64,000 nucleotides of DNA from Shinisaurus crocodilurus. Taxonomy: Eukaryota; Chordata; Lepidosauria; Squamata; Shinisauridae. Numbering within the stretch: position 1 is the first letter of the stretch; each line of letters starts with the position of its first letter. Both the position numbers and the translations under genes were made by a program. The notes below the pieces were generated by a model that worked only from the letters and a program-made list of their open reading frames with translations, had not been told where the DNA came from and did not search any database. The stretch covers positions 289,641,938 through 289,705,937 of the forward strand of contig CM037876.1 in NCBI GenBank assembly GCA_021292165.1, read 5' to 3'. Below are positions 9,907 to 20,982 of the stretch, one piece after another.

Positions 9907-10740
9907 TGGTTGTCTTTCTCTTAAAAAACCCCACACAAGGCAACTTACAACAAAATTATTAAAACATACAAAATATAAAATAGCTGAAAACAATTTCCAT
10001 TAAAATACCAACACATCATAAAGCCGCTAAAACATCAGTACAGATTATAACCCAAACCACCTATGCATAAAAAGCCCATCATATGCCTTCAAATGCCTGG
10101 GAGTAGAGGAAAGTCTTGACCTGGTGCCAAAAGTTGACACTGTTGGCACCAGGTGGGCCTTGCTAGAGGGAGTATTCCACAGGCAAGGGGTAACCACCAA
10201 AAAGGCCCTCTCCCTTGTTGCTGTCCACGGAACCACCCTCAGAGGAGGCACTCCAAGGTGGGCCTCAGATGTGGGTCCCCACTATCAGCTTGGCTGCCAC
10301 TTTTACATAAGTTGCAGTTTCCAAACAGTCTTCAAAGATAGCCCCACATAGAGCATGTTACAATATCTAACATGGAGGTTACCGGAACAAAGACTACTGA
10401 AGCCAAGTTATCCCTGTCCAGATAGGGGCATAGCTGGGCCATCAGCTGAAGCTGGTTGAAGGCACTCCATGACACAGGCCACCTGAGCCTCAAATGATAA
10501 TGAAGATTCCAGGAAAATCCCAAGCTTCACCTACTCTGTCAGCAGTACTGCAACCCCATCTGGAACAGGCTGAACATCCTCCATCCAGTCAGAAAAACCA
10601 CCCACTAACAGCATCTCAATCTCGTCCGGATTGAGCCTCCATTTATTAGTCATCATCCAGTCCATTGTAACAGCCAGACATCTATCTACCACATCCACCA
10701 GCTCATGTGATGAAGATGAAAAGGAAAAATAGGACAAACA
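9907..10740 (-). pseudogene. L2-type LINE fragment, reversed
   Basis: On the minus strand, 10737 to 10531 gives VDVVDRCLAVTMDWMM then NKWRLNPDEIEMLLVGG, matching the L2 reverse-transcriptase segment just after the catalytic aspartates (the usual W-M-x-x-N-x-L-x-L-N-P-x-K-T-E form). 10251 to 10045 gives RERAFLVVTPCLWN and STFGTRSRL, the post-RT LWN box. Several frame breaks separate these blocks. It is 5' truncated and inactive. Confidence 0.8.
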
Positions 10741-11319
10741 TACAATATTTTCAAGTATCTAATAGTTTTTGAAGTTATCTCACTACATGCTGACTTCAAA
10801 TAAAAAACACAAGACAGAATGGTAGCTATATTACATTTGCTCACTGTATCTGGAGTGAACTTTACCTCACAAGCACTATCAGTTGTTTAAAATCAACACA
10901 ATGTAATGAGTAGCAGTTGTCCTCTTGTTTGGCCAACCAGGGGCTTTGCTTTTCACCTATAGCCTGACCTTAGGCTGCATCTGGCACTGAGGTCCAGGCA
11001 CCTGACACTTTCCATCTTGTACATTTGAAGAAGCACCAGGTAATTTCTGGCATCTCTCTATGTGATTATAGCAGAAAGCTCTGTATGTAAAGGGACACCA
11101 TTTGGTCCCCACACATTTCAGTATTATCACACTTCTTGTAGGGACCAGCTTGTCCATCTACAACTTTGTCAATATCTCAGTCACTACGGAGTTGGCCACC
11201 ACCTTGCATCTCCAGCTTACTGCTTAGGCCAGAACTAGGTTGCCTTCAGGGGCCACTTTGACAATAGACAATTCCCCCCCACCAATCCATTCATGTTCCA
11301 TCTTGTGCCATCTCCTATA

Positions 11320-11371
<52 letters not shown>

Positions 11372-12040
11372 GCCCTTTGTGAATCTAGCACCCTAGTTCT
11401 TTTCTGGTGAAGGAAATGTGCAGGAATGAAAACTTTGCTCAGCTGTCAAATCTAATACCATGAGATAGTGTTGTCTGTTTTGGAAGAGCCTTTAGCCACA
11501 GCTTCAAATCTGGTACTACTCTTTCACAGTAAAATAGAAGCAACCTCAGCTTGGGAACTATATCCCACTGTGACCTTTTTTGTTAATCTCTTCCTCACAG
11601 CTGCCAGCTCTAGTCTCATCACTTCTATCGCTTGGCCAAATCGGTTCCAATCTGTCACCGTCAGCTCTACTCCAGACCATAATCTGTACTTGACCTAGCT
11701 GAGTAGGTTCTTATCTTGCTCTAAATTCTGAGTCCCAGAGACAGGTTTCATCCAGATACTCCATTTCTAACAGGACTCTATTACAGGGTCCTGTCATGGC
11801 TGATGTAGGATGAAGCAGGCCTCTTTGGCTAGCTGCACAGAACTGGACAGGAACTTTCAGGTTCTCACATTCCCTTCTCAAATTCTTGTTAAACAAAGCA
11901 TGATAAGGATATGCTAAAAATAATTTTAAAAAAAGGAGTGCCATCCACCATCCAGTGAATTCAATGGCAAAGTTTCCATTGATGGTAATGGATGTGGATT
12001 GCTTCCACAGTTAGTAAGCTAGAGCTCATACTAACATGGA
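10741..12040. other. No gene; unclassified sequence with CAT array
   Basis: Apart from the CAT array at 11322-11370 I recognise no repeat family. Region 10920-11240 has several tgcatctgg/cttgtccatcta words of unknown meaning. No exon-like signal is visible. Confidence 0.35.
11322..11370. repeat. (CAT)n microsatellite
   Basis: About 16 perfect CAT units. Confidence 0.95.
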
Positions 12041-12045
12041 TGTGG

Positions 12046-12770
12046 CTGCATGTCATGGCTCTGCTGGAGGAATCCTCCTCAGAGGAGAAGCTAAAGCTCT
12101 CAGAGACAGAAAACATCAAGGAGTCACCCATGTCAGGAGACCAGGGGGAACCTAGGAGCTTGGAGGAAATGACTGTGGGTCCATCCCCATAAAAGGAGGG
12201 GGAACTCTGAGTCTGAGACAGAGGCTGAATGACCACCTAGCCCCGGAGAGCATCATAATCTCAAGAGGCAGGCCAGTATGACCCCTAAGAGAAGGAGTGC
12301 TCAGTTGCAATGAGGGCTCCTCACGAGTAAATGATTTTCCATGAGTAGGTCCCTCCTCATGAGGAGGACTTCTTCCAGAAGCCTCAGACATGCTGATAGA
12401 TCCTGGGTGGGGGACTCTGGAGGTTCCAGGTTATAAACCTTCAGTTTAGTTGCTGGAACAACACGTTACCCTAAATCTAGTAGTTTGAAACCTTGCTTCT
12501 TTTAACCTGGCTATTGCTTGATCTAATAGCTCATGCTGCTGACTCTTGGACCCCTTTAAGTAACCCTGCCTTTGACCACTCTTATTGCTAATCCTTGTCT
12601 GGCACTGTGCTCTGTGAACTTGCTGAATTTGATCTTGGACTGATTTGTCTTTGCTAATTGTCTGCTCCTTGACAGAACTGGACTGTGTAGACTTTGGGGG
12701 TTTCAATTTTGGACCCTTATTCCCTGCCCAAACCTCTGTAAAGCAGGATACTGCAGATAATTCATTAAAA
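12046..12770 (+). mobile_element. LTR-like block
   Basis: It opens tgtcatggctctgctgg, followed by an acidic-coding purine-rich stretch (cctcctcagaggagaagc). The block at 46653 opens with the same tgtcatgg and a similar cctcttcctcagagg. A TATA-like gttataaac lies at 12429. These points suggest an LTR or LTR-adjacent piece. Ends are approximate and no target duplication was found. Confidence 0.4.
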
Positions 12771-13060
12771 AGCAACAACCACACTAGGAATAATTGTATG
12801 TGTGTGTGTGGGGGGGGGGTTCTATTATTATTCCTCAGTTGAAATACAGCATGCATTGAATCATCTACTTGGAATAATATGGAAGAACAATTAAATCAAT
12901 GTAATTGTGTTGAAGTCTCATGAAGTTTACATTTTGATATCAAATTTTCTTTTGAAGGGGTTAGATTTTTTTATTTTTAGTGAATGTCTAGAATTCCCTT
13001 TTCAAAAATCATTTCTTATGTGGATAATGGTGATCTGTGTGTGTATGCGTGAAAATGGAT

Positions 13061-13084
13061 GTTGATGTGTGTGTGTGTGTGTGT
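13061..13084. repeat. (TG)n microsatellite
   Basis: About 12 TG units next to the L1 remnant. Confidence 0.85.
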
Positions 13085-13570
13085 TTAATTTTATTTAAAA
13101 AATTTAAACAATATATAAAACAACTAAATAACAAACATACAACTTATATAGTGCTCCTGTCACCACGGGACCATATAGTACATTCTATCTCTATAATCTA
13201 TAATTATTCATTATTCCAAAAATACAACTTATCTTGACAGGACATACTCCCTTTCCCCTTATTTAACATAATCCAAAAATAAACCCCAAATATCCTTAAA
13301 ATTGTTTTTCTTTAATTGTTCCCTTTTACATTTGATATTACAAGTTAACATATCATTTAAAGCCATATCCCACACTTCTTTATACCAGTCAGTGATAGAG
13401 AAAACTTGCTGAACTTTCCATTTTCTTGCTATCATTAATCTACCCACCGTTAACAAATTTACAATTAATTCTTTAACATTTTGAGGACCAGCCACCTTTT
13501 CAGTTATTGATAACAATTCTAATTTAGGACAAACTTCTAAATCAATACCAACAATTTCTGATATTTCTTA
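13085..13570 (-). pseudogene. L1-type LINE ORF2 C-terminus and 3' UTR remnant
   Basis: On the minus strand 13516-13259 reads LLTVGRLMIARKWKVQ, then SITDWYKEVWDMALNDMLT and a later FKDIWGLFLDYVK. This matches the tail of L1 ORF2, where a conserved AR-x-I-A-x-x-WK is followed by I-x-x-W-x-x-x-x-W and a final W-x-P-F-x-x-Y segment. The frame stops after DYVK as L1 ORF2 does. The endonuclease and RT domains are missing. The downstream AT-rich part (13085-13258) is probably 3' UTR. Confidence 0.78.
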
Positions 13571-14009
13571 AAATCATTGATATGTGTTATATGTGTGGAT
13601 GAGTGTGCATGTGTGTGTGCGAGAGTGGCTCCACCCACTTTTTGCTTTGGCTCTGCCCCCTGCTGGCATGCAGCCATTGGAACAGTTGGAGGGCATGTGA
13701 TCTAGATGGGCAAATAGTTTAACCTGGTATTAAGCCTATGTTCCTGCCCATCAATCTCTTGTTGAGTGAGGTGGTAGTAGTATCGTAGTTTTAGATGTGG
13801 GAAACTGAGGCAGATAAGTGACTCATTCAGTTAAGTCTTGGTCAGTTCAAAATAATTAATCATATTTCAGGTCAGTGTCTTTATGTCCGTCCGAGGTTCT
13901 CACACATGGCATTTTACTCATCTGAGGATTAAGCTGTAATCCATATACACACTTACCTGGGAGTAAGTCCCATTGAACTCAGTTGGGCTTGCTTCTGAGT
14001 AGACAGTGT
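13571..14009. other. No gene; includes a short GCAATCC-type MITE piece
   Basis: The word cacttacctgggagtaagtcccattgaactc... at 13950-14005 is the conserved core of a short squamate-type MITE seen six times in the window. The remainder is unclassified. Confidence 0.45.
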
Positions 14010-14246
14010 GGTGGAGCCAGTGTGGCATAGTGGTGAGAGTGTTGGACTGGGACTCGGAAGATCCGGGATCTAGTCCCCGCTCGGCCATGAAACTCACTGG
14101 GTGACTTTGGGCCAGTCACTCTCAGCCTAACCTACCTCACAGGGTTGTTGTGAGGATAAAATGGAGAGGAGGAGGATTATGTAAGCCGCCTTGGGTTCCT
14201 TTCAGGAAAAAAGGCGGGGTATAAATACAATAAATAAATAAATAGA
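14010..14246 (+). mobile_element. Sauria-type SINE, near full length
   Basis: A tRNA-derived head with A-box-like tggcatagtggtgagagtg and B-box-like gggatctagtcccc is followed by the conserved body (gggtgactttgggccagtcac, ctaacctacctcacaggg, ttgtgaggataaaatgg) and tail ggcggggtataaatac(aataaat)n. Pol III would transcribe such an element; it is mobilised by a LINE partner. The tail type is that described for Sauria SINEs, which are limited to squamates. Confidence 0.88.
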
Positions 14247-14400
14247 CACATGTATGATCACATCATTAACATCATTGTTTTTACCCTGATTTTTTTAAAT
14301 TAAGGCAAATCAATCCTATTTGAATTTTTTCTAGTGATTGACCCCGTTGTAAACTGGATAGTTCTTGCTTTCTTATCTATGAAGTTTTAAAATATTAAAT

Positions 14401-14409
14401 CTATCTATC

Positions 14410-14442
<33 letters not shown>
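14401..14442. repeat. (CTAT)n microsatellite
   Basis: About 10 CTAT units with one early interruption. Confidence 0.93.
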
Positions 14443-15097
14443 CTGTGTTCATTCTGATGGATAACACTTATCTAGACAAAGGAGGGTGCACACAGATTTA
14501 TTATAGAACAAAGACATTGGAATTGAAAACAACAACAACAACAACAACAAAAATTTCCCTGAAAGAACAGAATGGGAAAATGAATCTCTTGCTAGAATCA
14601 AGATTGATCAGCTTTTGATAGAATCAGATAGATCAGATTTTTGTTCACTGTCTAATATACGAATACATAATATTTAACTCTTCCTAGCAATATAGTATAC
14701 ACAGAATATGAAGTAGGTGAAATACAAGAATGTCCAGAAATAGGGAGTAGATTGTGACTGGAAGTCATAGAGATGGGGGTGAAATTTGTTTGGTTCACAT
14801 TTTAATATGAGCCATCCTAATTTGTGTGTCCCAAACTAATACATAAACTCGGACACACTTATCCTTCAGTTTTCACACTTCTCAGAATTTTGTGATGCAG
14901 TTCTCTGATCGAAAAAGGCATACAAAACATGTGCATTAGGGGAAATTGTGTACAAAAGTGAGTATGCATTTTCACGTGGTCTTCAAAAACAAATATATTC
15001 ACAAACTGATGCAGAAACAGGATGGAATGTTGTGCCTGAAAAACAGCAAATTTTATTAGAAGGTGAACCAGACAGATTCATTCATTCATCCCATTAA
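14443..15097. other. No gene; old AT-rich interspersed repeat
   Basis: From 14775 (ggtgaaatttgtttggttcac) to about 15080 the sequence has the feel of a long decayed DNA transposon, with several cttcagttttcaca/gaaaaacagcaaatttt words. A (CAA)n run is at 14528-14551. No family is assigned. Confidence 0.35.
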
Positions 15098-15150
15098 GGG
15101 CACAGTCCTGTGTATGTTTAGACAGCAAAAAGTCCTACAACTCCTCCTCC
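15098..15150. mobile_element. Harbinger-like MITE, family B, left half
   Basis: TTAA-GGGCACAGTCCTGTG, then tgtttagacagcaaaaagtcctacaactcc. The right half is absent. Confidence 0.6.
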
Positions 15151-16370
15151 CTCTCACATCTTAACTACTGCAGCTGGTTGCTTCAGCCACTGTTCTCTAG
15201 GCCTGGTTCAGCTAACCCAAGTATGCCAGGAATACAGAAAAGCATCTAGATCAATGGAATGAGTGGAAGTAAAACTGGGGGAGGGTTCAGCATCTCCCTC
15301 CCACCCACCCGCTCCCTTAAGAATGAAGTCAGACCCTGCCCACCCTCTACGTATATGAGAACAGGGTACGTACATGTGTGGAAATAACCATCTGTATCTA
15401 TCACTGCCAGACAGTTTGCCCCTAACAAGTTCTGCTAAAATCATTTCGGTTCTGGTGTGCGGCTGTCATATTAATTGTGCCTTAGAAGATGCCTCCCTAT
15501 AAGGCTTACAGGGAGGCATACTCAAAGGTACAGTTCATATGAGAGCAGCCTGGGAACCACTTTGGCATGGCTAGTTCCCATGTCACTTCAGTAATGTACA
15601 TAGGAAGCAATAATGTGTCACGCCAGAGGCTTTGGCTACCCCACAGGTCCCGAAAGCCCTTTCCCTGGAGCTTTGCAAAGGTACAAGTCCTCGGCTGAGC
15701 AGTACTGATGGAAGCAAAAGAAATAATACAACACCACCACCCCTGGAACAAAAACACCCACATTTCCCTTTCGATAGAGAGCAAAATAATCGCACTGCCA
15801 TTTGACTTGTGCAAAGTAGGATGGAGCAATGTGATGGGACAAACCAGAGCAGCTGCTTCCTCTCCAAGGAGAGATTGGAGTTAATTATTGCTGTAGCAAA
15901 GTGCTAGAGAGTGAGTGAGTGAGTGAGTGAGAGAGAAGACATTTTGGAAATGTATTTATTTATTTAAAGAATAAAATAATAATGGGAGGGAGGTGGAGAC
16001 TTCCATTCTTCTCTGATTCCCTGTGGAGCCTTCAGTTCCTCGGGTGGCCTGAGGAGAGATCAGTGAAGCTGTGCTTTGTAGTCTATTACTGCACAGCTGT
16101 TCATCAATTAGAATGGTGAAAATAACCCTGCTGCTTTCAAATAGTGCAGTGGGCATGGCACATTATCAGGCAGAATGCAAAGCAGATACATGAAAACCCA
16201 CACAGTATGGATGTGGGGTTGTTGTTTTTCGCTTGCTTCCTTTTTAAATTTTTAATTATTTTTTTTTGCAAGGGCACCTCTTACTCAAATGCTTTCTCTC
16301 TCTTCACCCCCATTCCCTGTCCTGATTTAACACTCACTTTTATTATATAGCTGGAGCTCCACTCTAACTT
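15151..16370. other. No gene seen
   Basis: A 9-bp perfect hairpin (tgcctccct / agggaggca) is at 15490-15518. A (GAGT)n run is at 15910-15931. Open frames on the minus strand at 15506-15867 overlap in three frames and have no recognisable domain, so I do not call a gene. Confidence 0.4.
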
Positions 16371-16420
16371 AATACTCTGCAAGCCATGCCAAGCCATAGA
16401 CAGAGCAAGATTTCCCTCGG

Positions 16421-16464
<44 letters not shown>

Positions 16465-16620
16465 GGCGATCACTCGTGACCGAGTAAGATTGTCTTCCGG
16501 GATAAAAGGAGGAAATTCTAAAGAAGATTGTGTAGACTCTAGCGATGGGTCCGTAAGTGACTGTGGAGGCCAATTCTAGATCCACACAGCTTCCCACAGT
16601 GAGGACACAGGTTACCAGAT
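16371..16620. repeat. (CAT)n array in an unclassified repeat
   Basis: The CAT array covers 16421-16464. It is followed by ggcgatcactcgtgaccgag and attgtcttccgggat, words that look like part of an old interspersed repeat that I cannot name. Confidence 0.6.
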
Positions 16621-17933
16621 AGAAGATGGTCCTGTAAAGTTAGGGGGGGGGAAATATATATATGGCTAGAAGAGGGAGTTTTCTTTTAAAACAGGACAAC
16701 TTTTTGAGAAGCAGCATGGCCGTGGCAAAAAAAAAAAAAAAAAGTAGACGCACTTCCCATTCCAATTTCTACATAGGGGCTCCAAAATGTATTCTGATTG
16801 ATGGCTTCTCCCCAGTCACAGTGTGTTACATTTCCCCTGTCTCTCAAATACCTGCACAGGCCACATCATAGTGCTGCCTCTCGCAGAGACACACGTGGAA
16901 GAAGGCTGAGCCTGGTGTTCCCGGTGGTTGACCTGCAGTGAGGGGTTGCACTGGGTATTTTTTCAGGCCTATTTTGCATCTGTAGTATATAAAGCCTGTT
17001 ACAATAACTTTAGCATAGGTTTGGATGAAACGTTCCTTTCCAGTCAGGGAAATTTCTCAGGCATGTGGAGGGAAATGTGATGAAGGGAATGGGCAAGCCC
17101 TTTGCACAAGTTACTTTAACAGGAACCCAGCAGAGCCCAGTGCAGTGGTTGGGAAGAAAACTAGTGTGGCATAAAACAGAAAATCCAAAAGCAACATGAC
17201 ATTACATTCCTCTTTCCTATGCAGCCCCCACCCCAGAGTCATTTTCCTCTTCCTTCTAATGCGGCAGTGAGAGATCTGGTGAAAAGCAGATAGTTAGTGC
17301 TACTTTGCCGCCATATGCCTTTCTATTTGGAAATTTGCATAAATAGCAAAACACTAAAACAGGATTTATAACCCAGCTTCCCTCCTTCCCCATCAACCCT
17401 CTGCTGAAAATCAGCTAGAAATCGAAGAGGAGAGCCTTGCACCACAATTTTGAGTACATTTTCTTTGAAGTAAGCTGTACTGAGTTCGAGACAATATATC
17501 TCCAAATAGAGGCGCTTAGGTTTACAGCCTTAGCTTATACAAATACCTCAGCCCCAACTGCTATTACTTGGAAACGGCATTATATTTTAATAAAAACCTA
17601 TAACCGTGACTAAAAAAATATATGTCTTTAGGTGTAATATAAAGCAAGCGTAACATAAAACGGCTTCTGCAGTGTATGGAGATATCAAGTTTTACAGTCA
17701 CTGACAAGATCCGTGGCCTGAGGGCTACAACAGAGATGTGAGGCTCTGTGCTTCAATAGGGAGAAATTAGGCCATGGAGGATAGCTTGGGTTGGCTCTGA
17801 CATTTTCCTCATAATTCACCTGGTTTATTTGGTCTGGTTTTGAGATTTTTTGGGGAGGAGGGTTCTTTGCAGTAAACCAGGATTGTGCCCTTGCTCCACC
17901 ACTGCTCATATAATTTCAGATGTTGGGAACAGG
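16621..17933. other. No gene; low repeat content
   Basis: A poly-A run is at 16727-16742. Otherwise the region is moderately AT-rich with no recognised element and could be unique sequence. Confidence 0.35.
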
Positions 17934-18130
17934 CAGGGGAGGTTGGTGGATCCTATTTCAGTGGGGCTCCTTTTCCATTACAGGTTTTGCAGGTTTCATT
18001 TGGAGCTTCATAGGAGTCATCCATGGTGAAGCTATTTTGCAGATGGAGTTCAGCACCATGGATAGCACCTATAAAGCTCCATATAAAACCTGCAATGGAA
18101 AAGGAGCCCCACTGAAAGAGGAGTCACCAG
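17934..18130. mobile_element. hAT MITE family C relative, right end cut by CR1
   Basis: It starts CAGGGGAGGTTGGTGG and its two halves pair over most of their length (gtggggctccttttccattac with gtaatgg-type complement at 18088-18110). It ends abruptly at cagc where CR1 sequence begins. The same family is complete at 6958-7154. Confidence 0.75.
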
Positions 18131-18612
18131 CACCACACTTTAAGAAGGACTTGGACAAGATGGAGAGGGTTCAGAGGCGGGCAACAAGGATGATAAAGGG
18201 ACTGGAAACAAGGCCCTATGAGGAGAGACTGAAAGAACTGGGCATGTTTAGCCTTCAGAAGAGGAGACTGAGGGGAGATATGATAGCACTCTTCCAGTAC
18301 TTAAAGGGTTGTCACACAGAGGAGGGCCAGGATCTCTTCTCGATCATCCCAGTTTGCAGGACACGGAATAATGGGCTCAAGTTACAGGAACCCAGATTCC
18401 TCCTGGACATCAGGATTTTTTTTTTACTGTTGCAGCAATATGCCAATGTAACCAACTACCTAGGGTGGTGGGCTCTCCCACCCTGGAGGCATTCAAGGTG
18501 CAGCTGGACAGCCATCTGTCGGGGATGCTTTGATCTGGATTCCTGCATTGAGCAGGGGGTTGGACTCGATGGCCTGGTAGGCCCCTTCCAACTCTACTAT
18601 TCTATGATTCCC
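18131..18612 (+). pseudogene. CR1 LINE, strongly 5'-truncated
   Basis: It opens at the HFKKDLDK box and runs through [20 protein letters not shown] sequence, [21 protein letters not shown] and GLKLQEPRF, then loses frame at a T-run (18415-18423) and ends with ctattctatgattc. The 237-aa frame over 17920-18633 is a fusion of MITE and CR1 and is not a host gene. Confidence 0.9.
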
Positions 18613-19140
18613 TTGAGGACAGGACTGATGTGACTGAGACACTGGAAAATGGGAGGCATCTTGGTCAGAGCCCTTGCAGTGTTTCCAGCTGTGAACATCC
18701 TGATGGCAGAGCCCAAAAGCAGGCGGCGGACTCCTGTCAGACAAAGACGAGCACACGCAAGACTTGTTTCAAAGTAGATGCTTTTAAAAAAAAGATATAT
18801 AACTGTAACAAGATTACTCGGGTGCTAAAGCTTGATGGCTACATTGGTGCAGTTTCTTGGATGATATTCACTCTGTGAGGTAAGGAAAACACACACAGGT
18901 CAATCCTCCACCACCATATTGCTAAAAAAACCCTGGCAAGTGTCAGTTAAGTCAGTTAACTCTAGACTGGTCTATCCGTCAGAGGAGTGGTGGAATGGAG
19001 TTCACACCTGTTGCTAGGCAATGTCCAGCATTCCTTCCCCTGATTCAATCAAGTGGTTCAGTCCACTGTACCCTGCCCCCTGCCCTTCAACCAGACTATA
19101 CACTGCCCTTCAACCAGGCTTCACCTTTTAATGGGCAGTC
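18613..19140. other. No gene seen
   Basis: A CCCTTCAACCAG word occurs twice (19082 and 19106). The rest is unclassified. Confidence 0.4.
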
Positions 19141-19149
19141 AACATAAAA

Positions 19150-19258
19150 AAACAATACAGAGTTGGCATCTTCTTGTCATATATTCCAACACATTCATGG
19201 GCAGCGATCATCTGTCCATGGTGAGCCATACCCTGGTAACCTCCCAATTGGTTTATTG
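19150..19258 (+). pseudogene. L2-type LINE, segment 1 of a copy split by two MITEs
   Basis: It ends at the codons for LVTSQLVY, the L2 box that continues as CNALYTGL after the MITE at 19259-19394. See segments 19395-19585 and 19697-19990. Confidence 0.72.
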
Positions 19259-19394
19259 CAGTGTTCTCCAACCTTGGGTCCCCAGATGTTTTTGGCCTAC
19301 AACTCCCAGCATGCCCCAGCCAGCGTATGCTGGCTGGGGCATGCTGGGAGTTGTAGGCCAAAAACATCTGGGGACCCAAGGTTGGAGAACACTG
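19259..19394. mobile_element. hAT MITE family A, complete, with perfect target duplication
   Basis: A 136-bp almost perfect palindrome with ends CAGTGTTCTCCAACCTTGG and its complement. The flanking 8-mer gtttattg is identical on both sides (19251-19258 and 19395-19402). The two arms are nearly identical, so single-stranded DNA or RNA would form one long hairpin. Removing the element and one 8-mer rejoins the L2 reading frame region. Confidence 0.95.
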
Positions 19395-19585
19395 GTTTAT
19401 TGTAATGCATTGTACACGGGGCTGTCCTTGAAGATGACTCGGAAACTTCGAATAGTGCAGAATGCTGCTTCCAGAATTGTACAGCCGGATGGGATGATAT
19501 TACACCAATTCTTAAAGAGTTACATTGGCTGCTTATTCACTTCCGAGCCCATTTCAAGGTGCTGGTGCTTACCTTAAAGCCCTAA
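19395..19585 (+). pseudogene. L2-type LINE, segment 2
   Basis: Codes for CNALYTGLSLKMTRKL and IVQNAASRIV, the L2 box between RT and the HWLP motif, then reaches ttggctgcttattcacttcc, which is the HWLP box in a shifted frame. It stops at the TAA target of the next MITE. Confidence 0.82.
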
Positions 19586-19696
19586 GGGTGCAATCCTATG
19601 CAGGTTTAGACAGAAAAAAAGTCCTACAATTCCCATTCTCAGCATGCTGAGAGTTGTAGGACTTTTTTCTGTCTAAACCTACAGAGGATTGCGCCC
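19586..19696. mobile_element. Harbinger-like MITE, family B, complete with TAA duplication
   Basis: A 111-bp palindrome with ends GGGTGCAATCCTATGCAGG and GAGGATTGCGCCC. TAA lies on both sides (19583-19585 and 19697-19699). A 3-bp TWA duplication and G-rich ends fit the PIF/Harbinger superfamily. Excision in thought rejoins L2 at aaagccctaaatggcttgg. Confidence 0.88.
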
Positions 19697-19990
19697 TAAA
19701 TGGCTTGGGACCCAAATACCCAAAGGAGTGTCTTTCCTTATAACAACCTGCCCATGTCAAGATCTTCAGAGGAGGGCCTCCTCTGTGGTGGCACCCCATC
19801 TCTGGATCACTCTTTCTGTTGAAGCTTGAGTAGCACCAGAGCTGCTATTGTTTCAGTGTCAGGCCTTTAAAAGTGTTCTGCTGGCTTATGTTTAGCTTCT
19901 ATGCTGTTTTTCTGCTGCTTCTTCTTTTTACACCCCCCTGATATCCTAGGATTAAGGGCAGGTTAAAAATACTTTTAACAAACAAATGAT
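19697..19990 (+). pseudogene. L2-type LINE, segment 3 and 3' UTR
   Basis: It resumes atggcttgggacc, then gaggagggcctcctctgtgg and the LW-TLS-like region, followed by a T-rich 3' UTR and ggttaaaaatact. Confidence 0.78.
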
Positions 19991-20115
19991 AAATTATACA
20001 TTTGGAATCCTCATCTTAAAAGGCTCAAAATTCTTGATATTTCTTGTTGAGAACTTTTGTGTTAAGTTTTTCTTTTTTTAAAGAAACATTGATATCCCAC
20101 CTTCCCATAATTGTT

Positions 20116-20362
20116 TATTTATTTATTATTTATTTATTTATTACATTTATACCCCGCCTTTTTTTCCTGTAAGGAACCCAAGGCGGCTTACATAATCCTC
20201 CTCCTCTCCATTTCATCCTCACAACAACCCTGTGAGGTAGGTTAGGCTGAGAGTTAGTGACTGGCCCAAAGTCACCCAGTGAGTTTCATGGCTGAGCGGG
20301 GACTAGAACCCGGATCTCCCGAGCCCCATCCCAACACTCTCGCCACTACGCCACACTGGCTC
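20116..20362 (-). mobile_element. Sauria-type SINE, near full length
   Basis: Reverse of the element at 14010: (atttatt)n tail at 20116-20142, accccgcctt, body gtgaggtaggttaggctgag, and tRNA-like head ending gccacactggctca. The copy is close to the other five, which points to comparatively late activity. Confidence 0.88.
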
Positions 20363-20752
20363 AAGGCAACCCTCACAACATTAATCTAAAACAATTTCAT
20401 ACAATAAACAAACTGCAAGTGTGGGGGGTGGGGGAGGAGCCCCAAGCAGCACACCTCCTTTTCCTCCCACAGTAGCAGCACCAAATGCCACTTAGCCTTC
20501 GGAAAATGCCTGGAAACAAAGCGTCTGCCAAATTCCTCAGAAATTTCCCCCCTTTCACCCCAAGAAATCTGCAGAACTCTGCTGAAAGAGAGTCACAGGC
20601 ACATTGTCTGGCTACTTAAATAAACTTTACTTGCTTCATGCATTGCAGAGAAACCTAACCCTCTGTCGCTTGAACCATTGACTGTAGCAATCTGGCGTCA
20701 GTGTGTGATGTTTTGGGATCGCAACACGGCCAGAATTTTTTTTTTTGCCATA
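20363..20752. other. No gene seen
   Basis: GC-moderate unclassified sequence with a T-run at 20738-20746. Confidence 0.35.
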
Positions 20753-20982
20753 CTTTTAGGGTGGATGTGTGGTCTATTTTACAGAGGACAGCCCACCGTT
20801 TGAAGGTGTCCTCTGTTGGAGCGGCTGTGTGCTCCAAGCCTGGTTTAAAGATAAAGAAGCATAACATGGGAAAGCCAGCAGGGGCCTTGAAGTCGCCCAT
20901 CAACAGCAGCTGGCAGCAAGCTGAACAAGGCACACAGGTCACCGTCTTCCTATGCACGGTTAGGTGTAGTGTATTTCTATTT
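20753..20982 (-). repeat. Interspersed repeat family E
   Basis: On the minus strand it reads ctaaacagaaatac-like start, gactgtgacc-like core, ccttcaaac and agaggac words, shared with 34150-34395, 35325-35600, 50940-51510 and 63040-63410. It abuts a SINE remnant at 20983. Confidence 0.65.

Noticed and set aside
15506..15867. Overlapping minus-strand frames of 68-107 aa as an exon
   Set aside because: Three frames are open over the same bases, with no domain, no splice-site pattern I can defend and no repeat-independent support.
17920..18633. 237-aa frame as a novel protein
   Set aside because: The first part is a hAT MITE and the rest is CR1 ORF2; the CR1 frame breaks at a T-run.
19053..19577. 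174-aa frame
   Set aside because: It crosses L2 sequence and a MITE palindrome; the same palindrome peptides appear in both strands at 21012-21253 and 51174-51513.
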